From Anaerolineae bacterium (GTDB lineage Bacteria; Chloroflexota; Anaerolineae; Aggregatilineales; Phototrophicaceae), in the NCBI GenBank assembly GCA_022841825.1, contig JALHQT010000005.1:62001-126000 (forward strand): DNA of 64,000 nt, read 5' to 3'. Position 1 is the first letter of the stretch. Each line of letters starts with the position of its first letter. The translations under genes and the position numbers were made by a program. The notes under the pieces are model-generated. The model searched no databases. It was not told the DNA's origin and saw nothing but the letters and a program-made list of their open reading frames with translations. Positions 1 to 6,622 of this stretch are shown piece by piece.

Positions 1-230
1 CCGACCTTGCCGTCGAAGTGATGTCGCCGACCGATGATGCGGCGGATGTGCGCGATAAGGTGATCAACTACATGCTCGCGGGAACGGTGGTATGGGTGGT
101 TGATCCACAGAAGAAGACCGTTGCCGTGTATGTGAGCGGACAAAAGCCGCAAACGATTGGCATCGATGGCGAGATCGACGGCGGGCAAGTGCTGACCGGT
201 TTTCGCCTTAAAGTCGCAGAGATCTTCTAA
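1..230 (+). CDS. Uma2-family (DUF820) restriction-endonuclease-like protein, C-terminal part
   Basis: The reading frame is open from base 3 and ends with TAA at 228-230, so this is the 3' end of a gene that begins before the window. The visible 76 residues run from PDLAVEVMSP through YMLAGTVVWVVDPQ to the end at VAEIF. That pattern (LAVEV-SP near a PD-(D/E)XK core, then a WVVDP strand and a closing GF-L-VAE-F) is typical of the Uma2/DUF820 family, which is abundant in Chloroflexota and Cyanobacteria and has an endonuclease-like fold but mostly unknown targets. The active-site Asp would lie near the truncated start and the Glu in LAVEV is visible. An ATG at 18 exists but would cut the conserved core, so it is not the start. 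Confidence 0.85.
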   Translation, partial: DLAVEVMSPTDDAADVRDKVINYMLAGTVVWVVDPQKKTVAVYVSGQKPQTIGIDGEIDGGQVLTGFRLKVAEIF

Positions 231-246
231 TCCGGGCAGTCCACGC

Positions 247-1185
247 ATGGCGTTCTTCATTCTTCGTCTTTTCGCAGTATTCGCCGCCTCATGTTTTTCC
301 ATCATGGCTGCCGGGGCGTCCGCGCGCATCCTGCCTGACGAGGGACAGATTCTCTTCCAGCGGGGTCATCCGCAGACAGGCTCGGCGATCTATCGCCTGG
401 ATGTGCGCACCGCCCTGTCGATGAGCCTTTCGCGCACAGTGCGCCGTGCAGAAGGGGCTGCATCCTGGTCGCCAGACGGGCAGTCCATCGTCTTCGGCTT
501 CAACAACCGCGCGATTGCGGTCGGCTACAGCGCGGGCAGCGTAGGCATTATGGACGCGCGCGGGCGCGGGCGTCAAACACTCAGTCGAGACGGCGGCGAT
601 TTCCCGGTCTGGTCGCCAGACGGACGCGAGATCATCTTCGCGGTCGTGGATCGATTCTTCGTCCGTGTCGATCTCGAAGGCGCGATGCAGCCCGTGCGTG
701 ATCTGCCGATCTGGCATCCGCTGGCGCAGCGCGGGCGGCTGCTGGCGTCGCGCGTCTCGCCCCCCAATACGATCACGGCAAATGCGCCTGTCGCGGTAGC
801 GACGCAGACTTCATCGCCGCTGATCCCAGCTCCGGAAGCCGCTGCGCAGGACGATGTGCAGCAGGGCGCAATCCTCGATCTGTCATGGTCACGTTCGGGC
901 GACCTGGTCATCGTCGCCTACCTGAACGGGAGCGAAGCGGGTTTGTACCGTCTGGACAGCCGCTGCATTCCCAACTGCGCCGGTCAGCTCATCGCCATCC
1001 CCAATACACGCGGCGCGCTCTATCCTTCGCTCGCGCCGGATGGATCGCGCATTGTCTTCATCTGCCCGACGCAGCCACGCCAGCCCAACGAAGTGTGCGT
1101 CATCAATCTTGATGGCAGCGAGCTGCGCCAGATCACCCAATCGCGGCGCAGCAGTTCGAATGTCAACCCAGAGTGGCGACCATGA
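247..1185 (+). CDS. Exported TolB-like beta-propeller protein
   Basis: A 312-residue protein with an N-terminal signal peptide (hydrophobic residues about 4-22, small residues AGASA just after). The mature part contains TolB/WD40-like propeller blades with the motif SPDG followed by a hydrophobic strand: SWSPDGQSIVF near 73-83, VWSPDGREIIF near 121-131, a weaker LSWSRSGDLVIV, and SLAPDGSRIVFI near the end. Such proteins are usually secreted or membrane-anchored and act as binding or scaffold propellers; no catalytic site is visible. It starts 17 bp after the Uma2 gene and ends 16 bp before the MaoC-like gene, so the three could be cotranscribed, though the products share no obvious pathway. 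The specific ligand is unknown. Confidence 0.8.
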   Translation: MAFFILRLFAVFAASCFSIMAAGASARILPDEGQILFQRGHPQTGSAIYRLDVRTALSMSLSRTVRRAEGAASWSPDGQSIVFGFNNRAIAVGYSAGSVGIMDARGRGRQTLSRDGGDFPVWSPDGREIIFAVVDRFFVRVDLEGAMQPVRDLPIWHPLAQRGRLLASRVSPPNTITANAPVAVATQTSSPLIPAPEAAAQDDVQQGAILDLSWSRSGDLVIVAYLNGSEAGLYRLDSRCIPNCAGQLIAIPNTRGALYPSLAPDGSRIVFICPTQPRQPNEVCVINLDGSELRQITQSRRSSSNVNPEWRP

Positions 1186-1201
1186 GACAGCAGGAGGCGT
1201 G

Positions 1202-1660
1202 ATGGCGGGCAAGTATTACGACGAAATCGAGGCGGGGATGATCTTCCGGCATGAGCTAGGGCGAACGCTGACGGAGGCGGACAACGTCCTCTTTTGCAGC
1301 CTGACGATGAACACCCAGCCGCTCCACATCGATGAGCATTTCGCCAGCAAAACGACATTCGGAACGCGCATCATGAACGGAATATTCACGCTTGGCGTCG
1401 TCGTGGGCATTAGCGTGGGCGATCTGACGCAGGGGACGATCATTGCCAACCTGGGCTACGAGAACGTACGCCATCCGAAGCCGATGTTCGCGGGCGATAC
1501 GCTCTACGCCGAAACGACCATCGTCAGCAAGCGCGACAGCAGTTCGCGCCCCGACGCGGGTATCGTGACGATGAAGCACAGCGGGCGCAACCAGCACGGC
1601 GATCTGTGTATCGAAGTCACCCGCAGCGCCCTCTTCCTCAAGCGCAAAGAAGATCTTTAG
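1202..1660 (+). CDS. MaoC-like (R)-hydratase / dehydratase
   Basis: A 152-residue single hot-dog domain protein of the MaoC family, which adds or removes water on CoA thioesters. The start at 1202 is preceded by AGGAGG (about 1191-1196); longer readings upstream overlap the propeller gene in another frame. The hydratase-2 motif is recognisable as MNTQPLHID, where the usual GDxNPxHxD has Asn in place of the catalytic Asp; His and the following Asp are kept. A TMNTQPLH form is, as I recall, common in one MaoC subgroup, so activity on a different substrate is more likely than loss of function. Substrate is not known from context; the acyl-CoA carboxylase operon is 18 kb away. Confidence 0.85.
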   Translation: MAGKYYDEIEAGMIFRHELGRTLTEADNVLFCSLTMNTQPLHIDEHFASKTTFGTRIMNGIFTLGVVVGISVGDLTQGTIIANLGYENVRHPKPMFAGDTLYAETTIVSKRDSSSRPDAGIVTMKHSGRNQHGDLCIEVTRSALFLKRKEDL

Positions 1661-1852
1661 CACGACGACACGGAGAAGAGAGGAAGTCGCGGAGGAATGA
1701 TGAAAAACAGTATCCTCCGTCTAGCTTCGATCCCTCCGCTCCGGGGTGTTTGAGTCTTTTCTTCGCGCCCTCCGCGTCTTGGCGGTTCAATCCATCTTCT
1801 TTTGAACTGTTTTCCCGATCACTGCGTATTGCTCATTAGAGAGGAGCAGCGC
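1661..1852 (+). other. Intergenic stretch with a degenerate dispersed repeat
   Basis: About 190 bp without a gene. It holds CCTCCGCGTCTTGGCGGTTC (1769-1788), a version of a word (TTTGCGTCTTGGCGGTTC and its complement) that also occurs at 12944-13050 and near 33008-33035. No promoter with a good -35/-10 pair could be assigned. The ECF sigma gene follows directly. Confidence 0.5.
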
Positions 1853-2500
1853 GTGGACGACACCATCACCATCCTGCTGGCGCAGGCGCAGGCAGGCGAT
1901 CATGCCGCTTTTGAGGCGCTCCATGAGACGTTTCTGCTGCCGCTGCTCCGCTTCACACGGCGGCTCGTCCCGTCCGACGAAGAGGCGGAAGACATCGTCC
2001 AGGAGACGTTCATGACGCTCTACCTACAGCTTGGCAAGATTCACCCGCCGGAGAAGCTGCGCCCGTTCCTCTATCGTGTTGCGCGGAACCGCTGCTACGA
2101 CCGCCTCAGGCGCTCCGGACGCTTTGAGCAGATCGAGTGGGATGAAGACGATGCAGCGCCGCGCGTGCGCGTCTCGTTCGCAGGGGAAATCGCTTCGGCG
2201 GACGAGGACGACGCAGCACACTGGTTGATGCTGCACCTGGAGGTGAAAGCGGCGATAGACAGCCTGCCGGAATTGCAGCGACAGGCGCTGCTGCTGTATG
2301 CCGAAGACGAACTCAGCTATCAGGAGATCGCCGACATCATGGAGGTGAGCATCGGCACTGTGAAGAGCCGCATTTTTCATGCCAAGCGTGGGCTGCGTCG
2401 GCTGCTTCCGCGCGAAACCCTGGCGGCGATTGAAGACGAGGCAACGCCAGAACCATCGGACGAGGCGCGCCTCGTCTCTACATCAGGCCTTTTGTCATGA
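1853..2500 (+). CDS. ECF-type RNA polymerase sigma factor
   Basis: A 215-residue sigma-70 family factor. The chosen start is GTG at 1853, preceded by GAGAGGAG at a good distance; an ATG at 1802 in frame lacks a ribosome site. Region 2 is seen as RLVPSDEEAEDIVQETFMTL with the downstream RPFLYRVARNRCYDRLRR (DNA melting/-10 contact), and region 4 as LPELQRQALLLYAEDELSYQEI followed by the helix-turn-helix IADIMEVSIGTVKSRIFHAK. No anti-sigma factor is recognisable next door; the downstream gene is a pentapeptide-repeat protein. The C-terminal tail DEARLVST is encoded by a palindromic repeat element (2458-2482) that also occurs in other genes of the window, so the natural C terminus may have been extended by it. 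Confidence 0.9.
   Translation: MDDTITILLAQAQAGDHAAFEALHETFLLPLLRFTRRLVPSDEEAEDIVQETFMTLYLQLGKIHPPEKLRPFLYRVARNRCYDRLRRSGRFEQIEWDEDDAAPRVRVSFAGEIASADEDDAAHWLMLHLEVKAAIDSLPELQRQALLLYAEDELSYQEIADIMEVSIGTVKSRIFHAKRGLRRLLPRETLAAIEDEATPEPSDEARLVSTSGLLS
2458..2482. repeat. Palindromic element copy inside the sigma factor gene
   Basis: GGACGAGGCGCGCCTCGTC followed by TCTACA. It is self-complementary apart from its TCTAC tail and matches the GTAG-core-CTAC family seen elsewhere. It is translated as D-E-A-R-L-V-S-T. Confidence 0.75.
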
Positions 2501-2550
2501 TTGCCAGGGCGGACAGGGCATTCCACAGGGAGGCTTCGCACTGCCCAGTC

Positions 2551-2578
2551 GCTTCTCATCACTCGTTACTCGTTACTG
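2551..2578. repeat. Short tandem ACTCGTT repeat
   Basis: TCACTCGTTACTCGTTACTG in the gap between the sigma factor and pentapeptide genes. Similar ACTCGTTACTCGT strings lie near 33097-33134 and 63360-63380, so this is one member of a dispersed low-complexity intergenic family. Confidence 0.6.
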
Positions 2579-2592
2579 TATGGAGACCTATC

Positions 2593-3789
2593 ATGCCTGA
2601 ACATCCAAATCCACAGATCGCACAGATCGTGCAGGCGCTGCGCGCGCTCTACCGCACTCTCGAACGCACCCAAAGCGAAGGGATGCACCAGGGCGCGGGC
2701 AAGCTGGCGGTCAAAAGCTACCAGGGACTGCACAGCCGCATCGCCGCCTTGCTGCCCGACGACTTCTATATCACCGACTCGCTCAAGCTGGAGATTGAAG
2801 ATGGTGCGGACGACGAGAGTATGCTCAATCAGGTGAGCTTCGCGGCAGGGCAGCTCCTGATCTACCTGGAGAACAGCGCGCGTGAGGAGCTGCAGCGCCC
2901 ACCAATGTCCGGTATGCGTATACCCCCTATGCCACCGATGCCCGGGATACCGCCGATGCCCGGTGTGCCGCCAACGCCGCCGATGCCCCCCAACCCACCG
3001 GATTGGAAAGGATTTGGGCGCGAGCTGAGCGAGCAGATCATGAGTTTGACGCGCGGCACGCTCCAGCGCGCACTCTCGCGCATTGATGTCGATTTCGACT
3101 TCGACATCGACACAGGCAAGCGCGGCAGTATGCGCGGGGCAAGTATGGAAGGCGCGAACCTGGCAGGGCGCGATCTCTCCGGGATGGACGTGCGCGATGC
3201 CGAGATGGATGGTGCGAACCTGAGCGGCGCGAACCTGACGGGCGCGAACCTGCGCCACACATCACTCGAAGGCGCGAACCTGAGCGGTGCCAACCTGACG
3301 AGCGCGAATTTGCAGAATGCCAATCTGGAAGGCGCGAACCTGAACGGCATCAGCGCCGAGGGAGCGAACTTCCATGATGCAAACCTGGAAGGCGCGGTGC
3401 TGGATGGGGCGGGCTTACAGGGCGCGAACCTGAGCGATACCAATCTGGAAGGGGCACACTTGAACGGCGCGAACCTGGAAGGCGCGAACCTGACGGAGAC
3501 GAGTCTGGAGAATGCGCATCTCGACAACGCGCGGCTGATTGGCGCGAATTTGCAGCAGGCGAACCTGAGCGACGCCACCCTGGTCAACGCCGACCTGACG
3601 GGCGCGAACCTCCATGATGCCATGCTTGAGAATGCCGACCTGCGCGGGGCGACGCTCGTGGGCGTGGTCATTTCGGGCGCGGTCTTCGAGGATGCCATCA
3701 TGCCCGACGGGCGGCGCTACGACGAGCGGATGGACATGACCGTCTACACGCAGGGCGAGCCGAAGCGCAAGAATGACGATGTGGTGTAG
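2593..3789 (+). CDS. Pentapeptide-repeat protein with helical N-terminal domain
   Basis: A 398-residue protein starting at ATG 2593 (MPEHPNPQ). An earlier in-frame ATG at 2497 would overlap the sigma gene stop and include the ACTCGTT repeat, so it is disfavoured. Residues 1-100 look helical, about 105-140 are Pro/Met-rich (PPMPGIPPMPG), and about 176-370 are an almost unbroken series of A(N/D)LxG/x pentapeptides (GANLSGANLTGANL type), which fold into a right-handed quadrilateral beta helix. Some members mimic DNA and protect gyrase, but most are of unknown role; nothing here identifies a target. It lies just downstream of the ECF sigma gene and may be in its operon. Dispersed GGCGCGAACCTG units at the DNA level reflect the protein repeats. 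Confidence 0.9.
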   Translation: MPEHPNPQIAQIVQALRALYRTLERTQSEGMHQGAGKLAVKSYQGLHSRIAALLPDDFYITDSLKLEIEDGADDESMLNQVSFAAGQLLIYLENSAREELQRPPMSGMRIPPMPPMPGIPPMPGVPPTPPMPPNPPDWKGFGRELSEQIMSLTRGTLQRALSRIDVDFDFDIDTGKRGSMRGASMEGANLAGRDLSGMDVRDAEMDGANLSGANLTGANLRHTSLEGANLSGANLTSANLQNANLEGANLNGISAEGANFHDANLEGAVLDGAGLQGANLSDTNLEGAHLNGANLEGANLTETSLENAHLDNARLIGANLQQANLSDATLVNADLTGANLHDAMLENADLRGATLVGVVISGAVFEDAIMPDGRRYDERMDMTVYTQGEPKRKNDDVV

Positions 3790-3792
3790 AAG

Positions 3793-3833
3793 TGTGGTGA
3801 CATGGGGGGCGCATGCCCTCTATGTCTCTTTCG
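3793..3833. repeat. Imperfect palindrome between convergent genes
   Basis: The sequence GACATGGGGGGCGCATGCCC then TCTATGTC can fold with arms GACAT/ATGTC and GGGG/CCCT around a GCATGC centre. It sits between the convergent pentapeptide and SpoU genes. It could act as a two-way transcription stop, but there is no U run. Confidence 0.4.
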
Positions 3834-3865
3834 GAGGAGCTGCCGTCAAGAAGGCAAAACGGGGA

Positions 3866-4642
3866 TTACCCCTTCACCCGTCGCTGGCGTGCTGCTTCAA
3901 ACAAAATCACGCCCGCCGCGACACCTGCGTTGATCGACTCGGTGTCCGCCGCCATCGGAATGCTGACCGGAGCCGTCGCCAGCGCCCGCGCCTCCGTGCT
4001 TGCGCCGTGCGCTTCGCTGCCGATGATCAGCGCCCAGGGCTGCGTCCAATCGACGCTCGTGTAGTCCGTCTCCGCCTCAGCCGCCGCCAGATAGCGCGCG
4101 AGCGTCTCGCAATACGTCGCGATCTCCGCCCACGACGCCTCGACAATCGGCAGACGAAAGTGGGCGCCCATGCCGCCGCGCAGCACCTTGGGGTTGTACG
4201 GATCGACGCAGTCGGGCGAGAGCAGCGCGACTTGCACACCCGCCGCCGCCGCCGTGCGCAGCGCCGTCCCCATATTGCCGGGGTCGCGGACGCCATCGAG
4301 GATCAGCGCGCGGCGGGGCTGGCGGGGCAGGTCGGGCATCGGTATGGGCAGCACAGCGACGATGCCCTGCGGCTGATCGGTCGTGCTCACGTGCTTGAGG
4401 ACTTCCGGCGCGACCGGCAGTACCTTCACCTCGCCGATGGCGCGTTGGAGCGCAGCGATCAGCTTCATATCGGCGGCAGCGGGATCGAACAAGACGAACT
4501 CCGGCTTACGCCCGCGCTCGTGAGCATCGCGCACCAGGCGTGTGCCTTCCAGCGCCAGTTTACGCTGGCTGCGTCGCACCTTCGGCTGATTCTGCAGCGC
4601 GTAGGCGAGCTTGACCTTTTCGTTCTGTGAGGAGGTGATCAT
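3866..4642 (-). CDS. SpoU/TrmH-family RNA 2'-O-methyltransferase
   Basis: A 258-residue SAM-dependent methyltransferase with the trefoil-knot (SPOUT) fold, methylating a ribose 2'-OH in rRNA or tRNA. The N-terminal third (MITSSQNEKVKLAYALQ, LALEGTRLVRDA) is the substrate-binding SpoU_sub_bind region. Motif 1 is DPGNMGTALRTAAAAG (near residue 118), motif 2 is ALIIGSEAHG, and motif 3 is ESINAGVAAGVILFE at the C terminus. It lies 144 bp downstream of rplT on the same strand, behind a large hairpin region, and is the last gene of the infC-rpmI-rplT direction. An RlmB/TsnR-like 23S rRNA role is likely but the exact nucleotide cannot be told from sequence. Confidence 0.9.
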   Translation of the reverse strand: MITSSQNEKVKLAYALQNQPKVRRSQRKLALEGTRLVRDAHERGRKPEFVLFDPAAADMKLIAALQRAIGEVKVLPVAPEVLKHVSTTDQPQGIVAVLPIPMPDLPRQPRRALILDGVRDPGNMGTALRTAAAAGVQVALLSPDCVDPYNPKVLRGGMGAHFRLPIVEASWAEIATYCETLARYLAAAEAETDYTSVDWTQPWALIIGSEAHGASTEARALATAPVSIPMAADTESINAGVAAGVILFEAARQRRVKG

Positions 4643-4650
4643 AGGGGGAA

Positions 4651-4770
4651 AGCAGATTAGCGACTTAGCAAATTAGCCGACTAGCTTTTTAGCTTGATAG
4701 CCGATTGTTATCTTTTCGGGATAACAAACGCTATTCAGCTATCTGGCTAAAGAGCTAATTTGCTAATTCG
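4651..4770. repeat. Large nested inverted repeat, AT-rich, between rplT and the SpoU gene
   Basis: An AT-rich island in GC-rich surroundings. The outer arms TTAGCAAATTAGC (4665-4677) and GCTAATTTGCTAA (4754-4766) are perfect complements. The inner arms TTGTTATC (4705-4712) and GATAACAA (4720-4727) are perfect with a 7-nt loop. Between them AGCTTGATAGC and GCTATTCAGCT pair imperfectly. The whole stretch can fold into one long interrupted hairpin. The repeated TTAGC words suggest a repeat origin; it may also attenuate read-through from rplT. Confidence 0.7.
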
Positions 4771-4786
4771 CTTCTTTGCTGACTTG

Positions 4787-5140
4787 CTACTGGCTCTGCT
4801 GCGAGAGCGCGGCGAGCTTGCGGAACGTGTCGGCATCACGGATGGCGATGTCGGACAGGATCTTGCGGTCAAGCACGACGCCCGCCTTCTTCAAGCCATA
4901 CATAAAGCGGCTGTAGTTCAGCCCGTGCAGATGCGCACCCGCGTTGATGCGGGTGATCCACAGGCGGCGCAGAGCGCGGCGGCGGTTGCGGCGGTCGCGG
5001 TACGAATACCACAGGCTCTTCAGCATCGCTTCGTTAGAGCGGCGGAAGAGGCGCCCGCGCGTCCCCCACTGCCCCTTGGTCATCGCCAGCACCTTCTTAT
5101 GCGAACGGCGGCGTACAAACCCTGTCTTTACACGAGTCAT
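4787..5140 (-). CDS. rplT: 50S ribosomal protein L20
   Basis: A 117-residue protein matching L20 over its full usual length: it starts MTRVKTGFVRRRSHKK, continues with GQWGTRGRLFRRSNEA and YRDRRNRRRALRRLWITRIN, and contains GLNYSRFMYGLKKAG and ILSDIAIRD. L20 binds 23S rRNA early in large-subunit assembly and in many bacteria represses its own operon by binding the infC-rpmI-rplT leader. It is the third gene of that operon here, 72 bp after rpmI. The start is the only sensible ATG. Confidence 0.98.
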   Translation of the reverse strand: MTRVKTGFVRRRSHKKVLAMTKGQWGTRGRLFRRSNEAMLKSLWYSYRDRRNRRRALRRLWITRINAGAHLHGLNYSRFMYGLKKAGVVLDRKILSDIAIRDADTFRKLAALSQQSQ

Positions 5141-5212
5141 GTCCGATTACTCCTGACAAAAAACATCCTGGAGCGCCGCCCCAGGCAAAGTGCTAACGAA
5201 AAGTCCCGCCGT

Positions 5213-5452
5213 TTAGCCGCGCGGATTGCTCTTGTATAAGCCCAGGTACGGCGCGAGCGTACGAATACGCTTCAGGTCACGCTTGTCAACAGGCTGGAGC
5301 TTGCTCAACGCATTGAGCGAACGCTGTGAACGACGGCGGCGGAAGTGCGTCTTACCGCCCTTCGAGCGCATGAGCTTGCCGCCAGCGCTCACCTTGAAGC
5401 GCTTGACCGTCGCCTTGTGTGTCTTGAGTTTGTACTTCTTCAGTTTGCCCAC
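5213..5452 (-). CDS. rpmI: 50S ribosomal protein L35
   Basis: L35 is recognised by KLKTHKATVKRFKVSAGGKLMRSKGGKTHFRRRRS and a KRIRTLAPYL tail. The start is set at GTG 5452 (product M-G-K-L-K-K-Y-K-L-K-T-H), which is preceded by GGGAG seven bases upstream; a start further out would add nine residues with no counterpart in the family. Length is then 79 residues, slightly long for L35. It is the middle gene of the infC-rpmI-rplT operon, 36 bp after infC. Confidence 0.95.
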   Translation of the reverse strand: MGKLKKYKLKTHKATVKRFKVSAGGKLMRSKGGKTHFRRRRSQRSLNALSKLQPVDKRDLKRIRTLAPYLGLYKSNPRG

Positions 5453-5488
5453 GATACTGCTCCCGATTGGCACACACACTGTGCGCTG

Positions 5489-6016
5489 CTATTTTTTCTT
5501 ATCGGCAGACGACGACAGCACCATGATGATGGATTTGCCCTCAAACATGGGCGGCTGCTCGACGGTTGCCACGTCCTTCAACTGTTCGATGATGTTATCC
5601 AGCCGCGCGCGCCCGATTTCGGGATGCGCAATTTCGCGCCCACGAAACTTGACACGCACTCGCACCTTCATCCCGTCGGCGAGCCATTTACGCGCATCGC
5701 GCACTTTGAACGACAGATGGTGGTCATCAGTCTTGACCTGGAGCTGAATCTCCTTGATCTCGATCACCTTCTGCTGCTTGCGTGCTTTGCGTTCACGGCG
5801 CTGCTTGTCGTACTGGTACTTGCCGAAATCCATGATGCGACAGACGGGAGGGCTGGCATTCGGCGAGACCTCGACCAGATCCATGCCTTTTTCTTCCGCC
5901 ATCTGAAGCGCCACGTTGAGCGGCAGAACCGCGTTCTCTCCACTTTCGGAGATGACACGCACTTCGCGCACACCGCGAATCTGATGGTTGATGCGAATCT
6001 CGTCTGAACTGTTGAT
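5489..6016 (-). CDS. infC: Translation initiation factor IF-3, probable AUC start codon
   Basis: IF-3 prevents premature subunit joining and checks start codons. The N domain contains REVRVISESGENAVLPLNVAL and DLVEVSPNASPPVCRIMDFG, the linker is KQRRERKARKQQ, and the C domain contains EIQLQVKTDDHHLSFKVRDA. A GTG at 5971 gives 160 residues but loses the conserved start NHQIRGV (family: N-x-x-I-R). The frame upstream is closed by TGA at 6023-6025 and has no ATG, GTG or TTG. The best start is ATC at 6014-6016, nine bases after AGAGGA, giving 175 residues. Rare AUU/AUC-type starts are a known autoregulatory feature of infC in other bacteria, since IF-3 itself rejects them. Confidence 0.93.
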   Translation of the reverse strand: MNSSDEIRINHQIRGVREVRVISESGENAVLPLNVALQMAEEKGMDLVEVSPNASPPVCRIMDFGKYQYDKQRRERKARKQQKVIEIKEIQLQVKTDDHHLSFKVRDARKWLADGMKVRVRVKFRGREIAHPEIGRARLDNIIEQLKDVATVEQPPMFEGKSIIMVLSSSADKKK

Positions 6017-6025
6017 GTTACATCA

Positions 6026-6033
6026 TCCTCTCT
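6026..6033 (-). promoter_or_regulatory. Ribosome binding site that decides the infC start
   Basis: On the minus strand the sequence reads GAGAGGA, then nine bases, then ATC. It is the only strong Shine-Dalgarno near the N-terminal coding sequence of IF-3, and supports AUC at 6016 rather than GTG at 5971. Confidence 0.7.
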
Positions 6034-6135
6034 AACCAGAGTACAAGACCGCGCTGCCCACAAACAAAACGAACTCCCTGATGAGAAGGGAGACGCACAT
6101 CATCAATGATGAGTTGTGGAGACTGCGCGTTTCTT
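6034..6135 (-). promoter_or_regulatory. Leader of the infC operon with small hairpins
   Basis: About 110 bases between the promoter and infC. On the minus strand CTCCCT and AGGGAG (6 bp, about 7-nt loop, near 6073-6092) and CATCA/TGATG (near 6100-6113) can pair. In other bacteria this leader is bound by L20 or subject to attenuation; whether this one is cannot be decided by eye. Confidence 0.4.
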
Positions 6136-6141
6136 TAAGGC

Positions 6142-6169
6142 ATTATAGCAGAACGACTCCCCATTTCAA
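6142..6169 (-). promoter_or_regulatory. Sigma-70-type promoter of infC-rpmI-rplT
   Basis: On the minus strand TTGAAA (6164-6169), a 16-bp spacer and a perfect TATAAT (6142-6147). It lies at the very end of the upstream gene, about 125 bp before the infC start. Confidence 0.85.
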
Positions 6170-6540
6170 GGCGCGTTCAGGCTCATTTGCCCAGTTCCAG
6201 TGGGGAAAATCAGGCTGACGCGGGCATCGAGAAGGCTGAACTGCCGAACATCAGCGAGCGAGCGGTCATACAATGCCAGAAGTTCGGCGTCATCGCCCTT
6301 GTAACGGCGCAGCATCTGCACCGCGCACGCGCTGCATCCGCGCATCGCCCGGTAGCTGTCGGTCTCGCAGCCCAGGCATCCATTCAGGCGGATCATGGTG
6401 AGCATCAGCGCCAGCGTCTCTTCATGCGTCGGCGGGAGCGCCAGAATGCGATCCACAAGCGCGCGCCAATCGCCGCCACGCACGTCACGCAAGGCAGGGA
6501 TCGACTCGAGCGAAAAAAACAAAGCATTCTCTGCGTACAT
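6166..6540 (-). CDS. Conserved hypothetical protein with a Cys cluster
   Basis: A protein of 124 residues if started at ATG 6540 (MYAENALFFSLESIPALRD) or 148 residues if started at ATG 6612, ten bases after the glycosyltransferase stop; neither start has a strong ribosome site. The visible feature is a Cys-rich helical stretch, CLGCETDSYRAMRGCSAC, followed by AVQMLRRYKGDDAELLALYDRSL. The arrangement C-x2-C...C-x2-C suggests metal or Fe-S binding, though I do not recognise a named family with certainty. Its 3' end overlaps the -35 region of the infC promoter. Confidence 0.7.
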   Translation of the reverse strand: MYAENALFFSLESIPALRDVRGGDWRALVDRILALPPTHEETLALMLTMIRLNGCLGCETDSYRAMRGCSACAVQMLRRYKGDDAELLALYDRSLADVRQFSLLDARVSLIFPTGTGQMSLNAP

Positions 6541-6622
6541 ACCATCCCATTTCTGAACTTCATGACTGCAACGAAAGGACTTTCGTAACAGTATATGCAG
6601 AAATGGGTTCATCTATACGCTT

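Noticed and set aside
1853-3789. Pentapeptide-repeat protein as the anti-sigma factor of the ECF gene
   Set aside because: No zinc-binding anti-sigma motif or membrane helix is visible; adjacency alone is not enough.
6021-6029. ATG ATG TAA mini-frame just before the infC start
   Set aside because: The ribosome site touches the ATG, leaving no spacing; it is more likely just part of the infC Shine-Dalgarno region.
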